Assembly (NCBI GenBank): GCA_021521415.1
Contig: JAIQDT010003762.1
Coordinates: 220,181-284,180, forward strand
Reading direction: 5' to 3'
Length of the DNA: 64,000 nucleotides
From: Bidens hawaiensis
Taxonomy: Eukaryota; Streptophyta; Magnoliopsida; Asterales; Asteraceae
Below are positions 1-11,015 of this stretch, piece after piece. Position 1 is the first letter of the stretch. Each line of letters starts with the position of its first letter. The position numbers were made by a program, and so were the translations under genes. The notes under the pieces were generated by a model, which did no database searches, was not told where the DNA came from, and saw only the letters and a list, made by a program, of their open reading frames with translations.

Positions 1-85
1 GAGGGTAAGATGTAGACAGCCTTACCTCTATCCCATAGGGATAGAGAGGCTGCTTCCGGTGAGACCCCCGGCTCGATAGTAGTTT
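1..85 (-). mobile_element. SINE-like fragment (Au-SINE style body)
   Basis: Read on the minus strand, the segment contains GAGGTAAGGCTGTCTACATC preceded by AGCAGCCTCTCTATCCC. This pair of motifs recurs in widespread plant tRNA-derived SINEs of the Au type. The piece is cut by the window edge, so neither a target duplication nor a complete Pol III promoter can be shown. It lies in what should be intron 2 of the DEG7-like gene. The family name is from memory of the motif. Confidence 0.45.
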
Positions 86-675
86 TGCATCAAGCCTTGG
101 ACATAAGGCACATAGCACTCAATCATCGGGACACCGGCTGATCGGTGCATGTGCCCTTGTCTTTCGGCTATCAACGCCACCACATGATGCCTGATTAACC
201 TTCCGCCACTTTTAACGTTATTTTCACGAGATTAGTAAAATAACGTCAAAATTAGTGCAATTTTACTTTTGCCCACCCGAGGGTTCACACATATATACAT
301 TATATGCGCGCACCGCAAGCAGGGCGTATATAGTTAAAAACACCACTTTGAACAACTTCTGCTACAGTATCACTTTCCCTTTGATACGATAACTAATGTA
401 AAACATCTTGAGTCTTTCTTTATGCACATTGTAGTATTATACACACCAAAAGCATACTGTAAACAAGTGTAGAGTAGAAAGTACAAACCATTTGATCACT
501 ACCCAAGATACATGAATACATGATACATATTATTAATTCTAACATAAGATACCACTGAAACAAGATATGTGAATTCTATGTAGCACTAGCAAGCACTCAC
601 ATTTGACAAAAACAAATTCCAAACAAAACCTTTAAACATAAAAAACAATAAACACTGATCCATTAACCAACTCAC

Positions 676-1573
676 CGGGTCTCTGTATATCGGATGGACC
701 GGAATCTCTTCACGATTCACAAACATAGCTTCCGCCACTACAGGACCTACAAACAAATGCATAATCAATCAACACATAGTTACATCTTTAAATAATCAAC
801 TTCCACACATGGCTGTAAAAAATCGCGCCTAGACGACTAGTCGCCAATTAATCGCTATTTGGTAAAATCGGTCAAAATTAAAAATTTTATTATAACATAT
901 ATTAGATTAAACCAATTAATCTTGATTAATCCTATTTATCTCTAGTCCCTACCCCACCGCACGACTAGCACCTAGCAAGTTCTACTTCTACAATGTTGCT
1001 TCTACATCAAACTTATACTACAATGCCATGCTATAAATATTAATATAAAATAAATTGCTTTAACCACTAGTTCATCTAATACAATTGCACATATTGAATA
1101 ATAATAATAATAATAATAATCAATTGCCACATCAAACTTTTACAGTGTCTCTCTACAAATATTACTACTTTTGCCCTAATTTTCACAAACTAAATAAATT
1201 AATAATAATAATAATAATAATCAATTTCCACATCAAACTTTTACAATGTCACTCTACAAATATTAAAACATTATCAATATCAATTACTTTAACCACTAGT
1301 ACATCTAATACTTTTGCCCTAATTTTCACAAACTGAATAATAATAATAATAATAATAATAACCTGGTTTAACCACATGACGATTGGTTAATATAATTCCA
1401 CGTCTCTTATCAACAACAAACCCCGTGGCATAACTTGAACCGGCGGATTCGGTATCAAACGCACGGCAGGCGGTGGTACGGAGCACCACCACCGCCGGAA
1501 CCACCTTCTGCAACGCCTTTCGCCAGTCCTCAGCCGTAGCTAGGTTTTCCTTGAACGGAGGATCGATTTCCAT
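676..1573 (-). CDS. DEG7: DEG7-like (Do-like 7) serine protease, 5' part: exons 1 and 2
   Basis: Two coding exons on the minus strand: exon 1 at 1573-1363 (70 codons plus one base) and exon 2 at 746-676. The junction is CCAG|gttatt ... tttgtag|GTCC, and joining in phase 1 restores the Gly of VVKPGPVVAEAM. Exon 2 ends at CCCG|gtgagt. The peptide has the typical DEG7 N-terminus: IDPP, then TAEDWRKALQKVVPAVVVLR, then the start of the trypsin-like fold around FDTESAGSSYATGFVVDKRR and LTNRHVV. His in TNRHVV matches the first residue of the His-Asp-Ser triad. The Asp and Ser exons lie beyond the left edge. ATG at 1573 is the first in-frame Met after the upstream region; the N-terminus is shorter than I recall for Arabidopsis DEG7. 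DEG7 is an unusually long duplicated DegP/HtrA protease. Family identity is strong; intactness cannot be judged. Confidence 0.85.
1085..1361. repeat. Three (AAT)n microsatellites in a short duplicated block, DEG7 intron 1
   Basis: AAT runs of 7-9 units lie at about 1096-1120, 1199-1221 and 1335-1360. They are embedded in duplicated sequence: the segment beginning CATCAAACTTTTACA occurs at 1130 and 1231, and TTGCCCTAATTTTCACAAAC occurs at 1170 and 1315. The third run abuts the exon 1 splice donor, so the minus-strand intron starts gttattattatt. Confidence 0.85.
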
Positions 1574-2339
1574 AGACAAGTAAGTTAAGGCGACGGTTAT
1601 TTTCCGACGGTTGCCGGAGTTGGAGAGTGAAGAGGTTAGAGAGAGTTTGAGACTTAACAGCGAGATACACTCGTGCAGTAGTTTTAACTAGTTGAGAGTT
1701 TTAACCAATGAAAACATTACACGTGGCGTTGTGTTGAAGATAGTAACAGTTTGACCGAATGATGGTCTTTCTTTATTGGGCTTTAGGCCCACGTATTGAA
1801 TGGCCTGATATCATAAACAAAACGATTGTGACGGACTGACGGGTACAAAGTAGAGGTGTACAAAACCTGTTTAGTCAACGGATGGACAAAACTGGTTTGA
1901 ATCAAATCGGTTTGGTTTATAAACAGGTTTAGAAGAAAGATAGGTCGGCATTGTCACGTCGATCCGGTCCGGTTTATAAACCGGTTTTTCTCAAACCGGT
2001 CAGTTTTAAAACCGGTTTGGTAATATCTTAAGAGGAACCAGTTCTAAAACTGGCGGTTTGGGTAAATTTGATCTTAAGGGGAAACAATGATCTCCCGCTG
2101 GAGTCATGGCATGGTGAGGCTAATGACTTCTTTCAACGTGCAGGAGTATGAATGTATGATCCATGTTTTATACCAAATACACCCTCAACTTACTAGTACG
2201 AAAGCCGATCCATGTCCTCATAATTAATTCTACACATCACTTTTGCTAATTCGTAGCAAAGTTAAACCAGTGTCAAATATATAGTTTTTATAAGCATAGT
2301 CGTCAAACTAAACCAATCAAAAACTTTAAATGTACCGTA
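1574..2339. other. DEG7 5' region, and a palindrome-rich AAACCGGTTT segment
   Basis: 1574-1800 should hold the 5' UTR and promoter of the minus-strand DEG7-like gene; I see no clear TATA box. Between about 1853 and 2065 the sequence is built from repeated ACCGGTTT/AAACCGGT words in both orientations (for example near 1960-2020). This is typical of the palindrome-rich ends of non-autonomous DNA elements that start AGGTGT. From 2080 to 2339 I recognise nothing. Confidence 0.5.
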
Positions 2340-2453
2340 TACGAACAGGGGCGGATCTATGCACATGGGTGCGGGTTCACGGGAACCCACTGAGTTTCGG
2401 ATTTTATATAGAATACCTATATAAAATATGAGTATGAACCCACATATACTTTA

Positions 2454-4225
2454 TGTAACACCACGTCTCAAACCCTATAGGTTTTGGCCTAAAATACTAA
2501 CTTTTGTAAGTGTAGGGGCTAAACTGTAAATTCTGAAAATATCCTCCCATCGCGGTACGCGATGGGGTACCAAATAACCCATCGCGTAGCGCGATGGGGT
2601 TGCTGAGTCATCGGACACGCGTCAACACCATATCGACACGTGGCGCAATATGACAGGCCACGTGTCACCACCGCATAAGGCGGTGTAAAACGACGGCGTC
2701 GCGGTACGCGACCAGTGCCAAAGGACCGGGCGCGGTACGCTACGGGGCCCAGAATCGCCTATAAAAGGGGAGTGACGGGCATGAGCTCCATTCATCCCAT
2801 TTTCACCTCCAATTACACACACATAACCTCGTTAGGCGTGCCCCGTTGCCGTAACAAGCCGACGTGTTGTTTTCTCGTAATTCGTGCAAGAAACGAAGTG
2901 GGAATTAAGCTAGCAATCACATAAGCGAGTAGATCAAGTCCTGCCTTATCGTATTATCAGTCTAAGCATCCAATCTAAGGTAGGATTTACGTTTAAGTTA
3001 TTTGAATTATAGCTTAGACTATTAATCGAGGCTATGGTCTTTAACCTTGATCGTATTTTATAAACATTCATTCACAATCATGTTTTAATAAACGTTACTT
3101 CATGATGAAGTAATGTCAAACAAAAGATATATTTTGACGGGCTTGTAGTAACTGGAAGGGGGATATCACTAGTAGTAAGTTTCTTGCCTAAGGAAAAGTA
3201 ATTCGCATAAATCCCAATCAACCGAGGGACCCGTTTACTTACCTGGAGAAACTTACCAACGTGATAGAACCTATTAGGCCAAAGCATGCTATATCAAACG
3301 TCACATAAAACCAAGTGTTTTCAATCACAATCAAAGATAAACGATTTCAAGGTTAAGCTTTCAATCATAGCTTAACATCATTCAAATCATTCATACAAAC
3401 CTATTCGTGTATAGGTTAAGTATCATTCACAATCAATCAATCAGTCAGTCAGGGTTATCAACACCGACGGTACAGGTGAATACGTTCAAACCTTTTATAA
3501 CGTGAATACGTTAACCTTTTCAATCAGTCAAAACATGTTTATACTCAATAAGACGAACGGGTGTTTGTCTTAACGAGTCAATCAATGTCTACATGAGATA
3601 ATGAAATCTCTAAAACGTTATAATAAAAAGTAGATAATAAAATCAACTCAGACCGAGTACGCATGTGTCTGGATCCAAACATAACTGTTAAAGCTCAATC
3701 AATCAATCAAAGGCAATGAAGCCACGAGCTTAAACGGTCATGACCAGTTCTCAGTTCAGGGCCGTTGGCTCGGGGAATACCGTTGTGTGTGTAGGGCAGT
3801 GGTACATGTACCGGAAGTAGAAATACTTCCGCTGAGATTGTCAAGAAAACTACATTTGTATTGTAATCGTCATTCAAAATGTTTTATTGAGTCATACGTG
3901 TTCACCAGCATATAGCTGACGTATTTTTTTTCCAACCCATTGCAGGTAATTAAGTTTAAGTAGCATTAGCAAGGATTGGAGTCTATATGAAGATAGAAGC
4001 GCGTACAAGATGGCTCCGTTTTTGATATATAATCCTTGTAATATGAAAACATATCTTTTGTAAACCAATACTCGGGTATTTAATTCCCGAGTAAATTTTC
4101 AATGTAAATTAATATTATATTCAACCTAAAGTCTTCCGCTAAAGTTAACGCATAAACTCTGATATATTTACAAAACAGGTACCAACTTGTGGTCACATGC
4201 CTAGGCCCTAAGTCGGGGTGTGACA
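2454..4225 (+). repeat. 5' LTR of the Ty3/Gypsy element (1,772 bp)
   Basis: Bounded by TG at 2454 and CA at 4225, and directly followed by the primer binding site. From about 3198 to 4225 it is nearly identical to 6149-7181. The U3-like part (2540-2760) is GC-rich with imperfect palindromes built on CATCGCGGTACGCGATG. A TATA box CTATAAAAGG lies at about 2759. Confidence 0.9.
2759..2768 (+). promoter_or_regulatory. LTR TATA box
   Basis: CTATAAAAGG downstream of the GC-rich palindromes. This is the only good TATA candidate in the LTR; transcription would start about 30 bp further on. Confidence 0.55.
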
Positions 4226-4228
4226 GGT

Positions 4229-4240
4229 TGGTATCAGAGC
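4229..4240 (+). promoter_or_regulatory. Primer binding site, initiator Met tRNA
   Basis: TGGTATCAGAGC lies 3 bases after the LTR end. It is the standard complement of the plant initiator-methionine tRNA 3' end used by many LTR retrotransposons, and it fixes the element as plus-strand. Confidence 0.92.
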
Positions 4241-4368
4241 CATCGGTTTCAGCGAATTAGGTATTAAACATTAGTACCTAGGCTTTAACCATTATTATGA
4301 TTATTATTACTTGTAGGGATAAGATAGGATTGGTAAACCTCATATCCCTAATATAACTAAAAGTGCAG

Positions 4369-5187
4369 ATGTCTTATATTAACTACTTTGGTCGCAGACA
4401 CCGAGTAGCCATTCGATCAAAACCGACAATCAATTACGATCCATCCGATATGGAGAGTAGCAATAGTTATTATACTAGCTTTTTCAATCATAATCAACCA
4501 ATCAAACCGATGTTATCGTATGGGAGCCAACCCGTGTATCTCCCAGGCAGTCAACAATGTCCAATCGAAATCTCTGACAATACGGAGGACAACGTTCCCC
4601 AGTATTACCCCTCCGACATTCCAACATACCATCCTTCCGAGGAACAGGAGGTGCAGAGTAAAATCAAGCAGGAAACTGAATCGGAATCATCAAGCTGGAT
4701 GAATTGTCACTCTGATCAAAGGAGGTGGCAATTTGGATCACCACCATTGAACTATCAATACGAGACCCCACCATCATCTGTAGAACCCAGTCACAAACTA
4801 ATCAAGAATACTTATGAATCGGATGAGGATCCCGAAGAGGAAGAAGAGAATGAGAATCCTTACTTCCCTTCATACTTAGGATCAAGACCTTCTATTACAC
4901 AAAAAGCAAAAGAAATTCGAGAGGAGGCAAATCTTATCGAGGAATTTTATACCAACAATATTCCCGATGAAGAAATGCATGCATACGTTGCTAATCCGCA
5001 TCTTTATCCCAAGGAAAATGCTTATCTCTTCCCAGCCGCATCCTCACCAACGGGATATCCGAACCCGCCTAATGCAGTGATTGACGAGCTGAGGAATGAG
5101 ATAGTGGACAAAAAGAAAATTGGGAGAAAGATAGCTAAGAAATGTGACAAGATGAAAAATCTTGTTACAAAATGGATTAAGGATTAG
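4369..5187 (+). CDS. Extra ORF upstream of gag in the LTR element, unknown function
   Basis: Open frame of 272 codons from ATG 4369, between the primer binding site and gag. The protein is rich in Pro, Tyr, Ser, Glu and Asp. It has an acidic stretch near the middle (DEDPEEEEENENP) and a Lys-rich C-terminus (KKKIGRKIAKKCDKMKN). I recognise no domain, membrane segment or zinc knuckle. Position suggests an accessory or N-terminal gag-type product. A truncated copy at 33009-33721 is also open. It is part of the mobile element, not a host gene. Confidence 0.6.
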   Translation: MSYINYFGRRHRVAIRSKPTINYDPSDMESSNSYYTSFFNHNQPIKPMLSYGSQPVYLPGSQQCPIEISDNTEDNVPQYYPSDIPTYHPSEEQEVQSKIKQETESESSSWMNCHSDQRRWQFGSPPLNYQYETPPSSVEPSHKLIKNTYESDEDPEEEEENENPYFPSYLGSRPSITQKAKEIREEANLIEEFYTNNIPDEEMHAYVANPHLYPKENAYLFPAASSPTGYPNPPNAVIDELRNEIVDKKKIGRKIAKKCDKMKNLVTKWIKD

Positions 5188-5292
5188 AACTCGTTGTTGT
5201 GTACTAGTTGTTGTAATCTTTTTCTTGTAAGATAAAATAATGTAATTTAAGGTGTGACTTTTCCTAAAATTTTGTTTTATTCATGTAACAGC

Positions 5293-6148
5293 ATGTCTAA
5301 AGCAAATACTAATCCAGAAACTCAAGTAAACAATAAAGGAAAGACAATTGAGGAAATTTTACAAGAAAAAGCCACCGAGGAAAATATTCAAGCGATACCA
5401 AAGGATTACGTACTTGGTATTCGCGATTTGATTAAAGAGGCCGTAAACCCAATTTACGAAATATTGAAAAATGATCCTAGCCGTACTACCTCTCAATCTA
5501 ATAAAAGAGCAAGTAGAAGTGAAACGGTTAATTCGAAAAGAGAATCAAAGAAAGAATCCAAGAAAGAACCGGAAAAGAAAGAAAGTAAGAAAGAAAAGGA
5601 ACCGAAAAAGAAAGAAACGAGTGATGAAAGCTCGACTGCTGAAAACAACCTAAATGAGAAAACAAAGAAACTCAAGATTCATGAAGGTTGTGATTTCAAA
5701 GTATTTAAAGTCTATAACCCCAAAGAATTTCATGGGGATAAAGGTGTGATTAATACCCTCCGATGGTTGGAAGAGATGGAATCGATAGTGCTAATAAGCA
5801 AGGCACTGAAAGAGAGAAAGTTCAGTATACCTCCCAGATGTTCAAAGGAGAGGCGTTGGAATGGTGGAATACCCTAATTGGGGTCAAGGGTAGAGACAAC
5901 CTATACAATCTAGACTGGGAAACATTCAAGGCTATGGTATTGAAGAAATTCTGTCCGATCAATGAAATGGATCAGATTCAGACTAAGCTTTGGAACCACA
6001 AGGTTGTGGGAACTAATCTCAAGGAATACAACACCAAGTTCCTTCAATACTGTAGAATCGTGCCTCATCTGGTTACTCCCGAAATCAACAAAGTAACACG
6101 CTATATCTACGGATTACCAATAGAAATATGTGATTTAGTACGTTCACA
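5293..6148 (+). pseudogene. Frameshifted retrotransposon gag
   Basis: The first frame starts at ATG 5293 (MSKANTNPE) and passes through a Lys/Glu-rich region (about 5530-5640). It then enters the retrotransposon gag domain with HEGCDFKVFKVYNPKEFHGD and TLRWLEEMES. The domain continues in another frame from about 5800 with EALEWWNTLIG, the typical Trp-Trp gag signature, and LKEYNTKFLQ. A one-base frameshift near 5795-5806 therefore breaks it. The same break is in the second copy (33827 onward), so it predates the 28.5 kb duplication. Coding similarity ends where gag joins the truncated 3' LTR at about 6149. Confidence 0.85.
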
Positions 6149-7181
6149 GAAAAGTAATTCGCATAAATCCCAATCAACAGAGGGACCCGTTTACTTACCT
6201 GGAGAAACTTACCAACGTGATAGAACCTATTAGGCCAAAGCATGCTATATCAAACGTCACATAATACCAAGTGTTTTCAATCACAATCAAAGATAAACGA
6301 TTTCAAGGTTAAGCTTTCAATCATAGCTTAACATCATTCAAATCATTCATACAAACCTATTCGTGTATAGGTTAAGTATCATTCACAATCAATCAATCAG
6401 TCAGTCAGGGTTATCAACACCGACGGTACAGGTGAATACGTTCAAACATTTTATAACGTGAATACGTTAACCTTTTCAATCAGTCAAAACATGTTTATAC
6501 TCAATAAGACGAACGGGTGTTTGTCTTAACGAGTCAATCAATGTCTACATGAGATAATGAAATCTCTAAAACGTTATAATACAAAGTAGAGAATAAAATC
6601 AACTCAAACCGAATACGCATGTGTCTGGATCCAAACATAACTGTTAAAGCTCAATCAATCAATCAAAGGCAATGAAGCCGCGAGCTTAAACGGTCATGAC
6701 CAGTTCTCAGTTCAGGGCCGTTGGCTCGGGGAATACCGTTGTGTGTGTAGGGCAGTGGTACATGTACCGGAAGTAGAAATACTTCCGCTGAGATTGTCAA
6801 GAAAACTACATTTGTATTGTAATCGTCATTCAAAATGTTTTATTGAGTCATACGTGTTCACCAGCATATAGCTGACGTATTTTTTTTCCAACCCATTGCA
6901 GGTAATTAAGTTTAAGTAGCATTAGCAAGGATTTGAGTCTATATGAAGATAGAAGCGCGTACAAGATGGCTCCGTTTTTTATATATAATCCTTGTAATAT
7001 GAAAACATATCTTTTGTAAACCAATACTCGGGTATTTAATTCCCGAGTAAATTTTCAATGTAAATTAATATTATATTCAACCTAAAGTCTTCCGCTAAAG
7101 TTAACGCATAAACTCTGATATATTTACAAAACAGGTACCAACTTGTGGTCACACGCCTAGGCCCTAAGTCGGGGTGTGACA
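6149..7181 (+). repeat. Truncated 3' LTR
   Basis: Matches the 3' part of the 5' LTR (3198-4225) with scattered substitutions and ends at the same TGTGACA boundary. Its interior (ATTCA at 6345-6349, or the equivalent in the second segment) supplied the left breakpoint of the 13.07 kb tandem unit. A remnant of it therefore sits about 1 kb upstream of every later NIP gene. Confidence 0.9.
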
Positions 7182-7204
7182 CTTTATGAATGAACCCATA
7201 CACA

Positions 7205-7280
7205 AAGTGGATCAATGCTTTGGTGGTAAACATGCCGTTATTCTATTGTAAGGATCTAGGTTCGATTCCTTGTTACAGCG
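7205..7280 (+). other. tRNA-like (Pol III promoter-like) segment inside the hAT-like element
   Basis: GGTTCGATTCC at 7259-7269 matches the Pol III B-box consensus exactly. A weak A-box-like stretch (TGGATCAATGCTTTGG) lies about 40 bp upstream. The T-arm would have a mismatch and I cannot fold a whole cloverleaf, so this is a tRNA-derived relic, not a tRNA gene. It recurs near 35793, 48867 and 61941. Confidence 0.4.
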
Positions 7281-7813
7281 ATGTGTAAGGAATCAAATTG
7301 CTAAATTAGTACACTTATAACTAAACTAACATTAAATTTGAATATTAACAAAATAAGTTTGTGTAAGGAGATACCGAAAGTAACCAAATTGCTATATTAG
7401 TACACTTATAATATAGTTAAAAACATTTTAACTTGAAAAAGTTATGATTACTTTAGTTGTAACACGGGACACCGCCTTCCTATCCTAAGTGATGTATATG
7501 TTTTTTGCATTTGTTATTGAAAGGAAGTTCTTTCAATATTTTTCGGTCGAAGATGTAATGCTAGTAGGTGTATTTAAAAGATGAAAATTTGTAGAGAACA
7601 AGTATAAAGTATTTTTTTTATTCGAAAAGACTATCGAATTTAAAATATGTTTTTAAGTTTCTAAGGATGATGTTTGTTTTTGTTATTGCATCATATTTTT
7701 ATAATGTGATAAACGTTAACCGATCCCAACTGTCAAACCGATCCAAAGGAACTGTTGAACCGCTCGAACAGTGAGCCCACTGGAAAAAATTTCTGGATCC
7801 GCCACTGTACGAA

Positions 7814-8240
7814 GACTAATTTTATTATAAATGACATGTAGAATAAACCGAGATATAAATAACAAAGTAAAAACAATAAACCAAAACATACTTTTAATTT
7901 TAGTTTGGGTTTTGCAATTCAAAGGAGGGTAGCAGCGCAGCTTGCTGCCCGTTTGGCTTCTGTTTCGATGTAACTACTATTTTACTTATTTATTTATAAA
8001 AATATATTTTAGTTATAACTTATGTATCAGCTTTCAAACTTTTGATTCAAGGAAACAAAAACAAACCAATTCATTATCATCATCCACTTGTGATTCTTCC
8101 CCTTTATATAAGTATCATCAGTCATCAAAAAACATATAATAAGCACATTTTACACATTGCACCACCTTGCAACACACAGTATACTCTAGATCCTGATCTT
8201 AGTTTCTTCATTTTTCGAAAACTATTTCCACTGACCAACG
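7814..8240 (+). promoter_or_regulatory. NIP promoter and 5' UTR, copy 1
   Basis: Sequence between the hAT-like right end and the NIP ATG. TATATAA at 8105-8111 lies 130 bp before the ATG, and no other ATG occurs between them, which supports the chosen start. A small hairpin-prone GCAGCTTGCTGC lies near 7936. The same promoter precedes all four NIP copies; copy 4 lacks 4 bp just before the ATG. Confidence 0.65.
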
Positions 8241-10318
8241 ATGAACGACGGTACAGATTCACAACTTTCGGCCATGGAAAAAGGCAACATTACATTGAGT
8301 ATGTCAACAAATCATAAAGTCCATTTAGCTCAAAAGGTATATTGATAATTAGTATGAATGCAACTTATGTCAAATTTATTTAAATGTGATTATACACAAT
8401 TAAGACAATGATACAAATTATAACGTATTGGTTAATAATATTACATACTGACAATGTGGACAATTACGCTTCTTATTTTCACTTTTAAAACAATGAGATT
8501 GCCTTTTGCCACAAAAATGAAAGTTAAGAGTGTCATGTCACATTGTCGATATAAGTTATTATGAGTCAGCAAACAATATGCCATAGGGTCAGAGTTTGTA
8601 TTATTAAAATCCAATTTTTATATTTAACATTGTGGGTTTCATTGTGGTATACAGTTATTAGCAGAACTCATTGGCACATATTGTATTATCTTTGCGGGTT
8701 GTGGATCGGTGGTAGTTAACGTCCTCTATGGCCGCACTGTAACTTTTCCGGGAGTCTGTGTTACCTGGGCCTTAATAGTTATGGCTATGATATACACTCT
8801 AGGCCATGTCTCCGGGGCGCACTTTAACCCTGCTGTTACCATTACCTTGGCTCTTTTGGGATTGTGTCCATTTAAAGAGGTACATAAATGATGTTAAAAG
8901 TTTTGGACTAATCTTTTATATAGTTGATGAAGTTTTATATATTGTGTTGAATAAGTATACTTAAACATGTTAACTTAAAAGCGGTTCAAAATCTGAATCT
9001 CGTCTTTATATGCAACGCAGGTGCCTTTTTATATAGTGTCACAAATGTTGGGATCAATCCTTGGAAGCATAACATTAACGTTAGTTGTGAATGTGACTCG
9101 GATGCGTTCTTTGGAACCATACCGTCGGGTTCATTTGGACAAGCATTTGTTGTTGAGGCTGTCATTACTTTTATCCTAATGTTTGTTATCTCGGGGGCTT
9201 CCATTGATGATCGAGCGGTATGTACTGTATGTTGTTAATTTAAGTCAGAGATATTATTATTATTTGTTACAAATTTATTGTTTAATATTGCAGACAAGAA
9301 ACCATGCAGGGATTATAGTTGGAATGACGATTATGTTAAATGTCTTCGTGGCAGGGTAATTCTTTGATTATTAATTTGTTTTTTAAGTTATTATAAACCA
9401 GGCATGTTGCAACGACGCAAATTCGATCGATATCGATTAAGTTTATCATGGTAATTACAAAAAAATCAAACGATAAATCAGTAAACTCCTAGAATACTAG
9501 TGGTGTCCCTATAGTTAGTAAAACCCGCGCGGTGTGGTTTCGAGTTGACTTGAATTCAGTTGTTATAAGGCAACGACATCGGACTAAACCACAAAATAGT
9601 TCGTCGACTCTAAAATACAAAACGTTAGCATACTACAAAGAAAAAAAACTCACATGTTACGGCGGTTAATTGACGAGAATTATGTTGGTATCAATGATAA
9701 AAGCAATTAGTACGTAACATAAATTAGTAAGTCCCAAAAAAATAACATATTATTTATAAAAGAATAACATACTTAGAAAACAAAAGGCATATGTTAAGAC
9801 AAAAATAAATAAATAAAGTAGCATAATTAAAAACATATTTATTAAAACAAGAATTAAGTAAAAAGTTTGCTGAAAACAGTTTTTTTTTCATTTGTAGCAC
9901 CTACGTCCCAGATTTAACTTACACAATTAAACTTTTTTTGGTCCTAGGTTTGATGACTTAGTGAGAGAGACAAATTATCTTAAATGTTTTAAGTATTTGA
10001 AGGTCATTAAGTCAAGTCTTATCGACTAAAACATATTTGTCTTTCAAGAAAAAATAAATTAAAAAATTATAATTAAACCTTTTGAGGTTATATATTAAAT
10101 GGAAAATAACTATTTTCAGGCCGGTTACTGGAGCATCAATGAATCCAGCAAGAACTCTTGGACCAGCCATTGTGTTGGGGAAGTACACCGGAATTTGGGT
10201 TTATATCTTTGGTCCAATCACTGGAGCGGTGGCTGGAGCATTTGTTTATAGGTTGTTGATGCCAACTGACAAATCTTTCCGTGATATTGTGAAAAGAAGT
10301 AGGTCATCATCATTCTGA
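8241..10318 (+). pseudogene. NIP (NOD26-like) aquaporin, copy 1, frameshifted
   Basis: Five exons: 8241-8336, 8655-8879, 9021-9217, 9294-9355 and 10120-10318, all with GT-AG borders. Compared with the other copies, one T is missing at about 9097 in exon 3 (GTGACTCGG instead of GTGACTTCGG). The frame shifts at about residue 134 and stops near 9179-9181. The predicted product keeps the first three membrane helices and the first NPA box, and loses the second NPA box and the filter Arg. Exons 4 and 5 are otherwise undamaged, so the lesion looks recent. A sequencing error is possible but would have to affect only this copy. The gene ends 697 bp from the convergent UGT. Confidence 0.85.
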
Positions 10319-11015
10319 AGATAAAATTGTTGAATATGAAATTGTTGCAGTTTATTATACCTTTTATTTATTTTTTTAGATGTTGCTCTTGTTATATTCA
10401 ATTTTAAATTTGTTTCGAGTTCTTGATATGGCGTAGTTTTGTTATTTGTGGCTTTGATGCCTTAGATCGATGTTTGGCTTCTTACACGTAATTTGTATGG
10501 GTGTGGAACTGATACGAAACCTGCGGGTTTTGTTTTAGTCTAATTAATTTCGGACGGTTTCTCGTCGAGTTAGTGAACATGTTTAGCTAAATAGACCTGT
10601 TTAACATATTTGTGTATTCTTTTAATTCTTTAATATGTGTTTGTGCAATAGTTTAAATTATTTTGTTATTATTTGTATTAAACTTTATATGTTTAAGAAA
10701 CCTAACATACTTCTAATTTTATTTTATGTATTTATATAATATTAGATTAGTTCTTAAAACACTAAAAACTACGGGGTGCAGATGATTGTATGGAAAAGAA
10801 ATATATAATTTTTCAAATATAAGATGGGGTGTGAAAGTCATTTTTTAAAAAAGACTCGGTTCATAATTTAGTGAAACTGAAACATAAAAAAAAAACATTG
10901 TAATTTATTAAAAGATGATATTAAAGATACACGCAAAGATGGTTTAAGTAACACATACACAATAACATATGAAAACGATACAAGAAATTAATATGATAGC
11001 TTTTTTTAAACACTA
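10319..11015. other. Convergent intergenic region between NIP and UGT, copy 1
   Basis: Holds the 3' ends of two converging genes and AT-rich sequence. No ORF or element recognised. Equivalent regions at 38856-39551 and 51931-52626 are almost identical. Confidence 0.6.

Larger units (their letters stand above)
2454..7181 (+). mobile_element. Internally deleted Ty3/Gypsy LTR retrotransposon
   Basis: The element starts TGTAAC at 2454 and ends GTGACA at 7181. It is flanked by a perfect 5-bp duplication CTTTA (2449-2453 and 7182-7186) and sits inside the hAT-like element. Order: 5' LTR (2454-4225), primer binding site (4229-4240), an extra ORF, a frameshifted gag, then a direct jump from gag into the middle of the 3' LTR at about 6149. 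Protease, reverse transcriptase, RNase H and integrase are absent. The jump point shares GAAAAGTAATTCGC with the 5' LTR near 3198. This fits an internal deletion that removed pol and the 5' third of the 3' LTR. The gag fold points to Ty3/Gypsy; I do not assign a lineage. Confidence 0.9.
2346..7807. mobile_element. Non-autonomous hAT-like DNA transposon, interrupted by an LTR element
   Basis: The left end reads CAGGGGCGGATCTA from 2346. The right end, read inward on the other strand from 7807, is CAGTGGCGGATCCAGA, an imperfect terminal inverted repeat of about 13 bp. A perfect 6-bp direct repeat TACGAA flanks the element (2340-2345 and 7808-7813). Without the nested LTR element it would be about 0.73 kb and has no transposase. 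CAGNGGCGGATC ends suggest hAT, although hAT target duplications are usually 8 bp. The right half (7182-7807) is retained upstream of every NIP copy. Confidence 0.65.

Noticed and set aside
7205..7280. A functional tRNA gene
   Set aside because: Only the B box is good; the T stem has a mismatch and no acceptor or anticodon arm can be paired.
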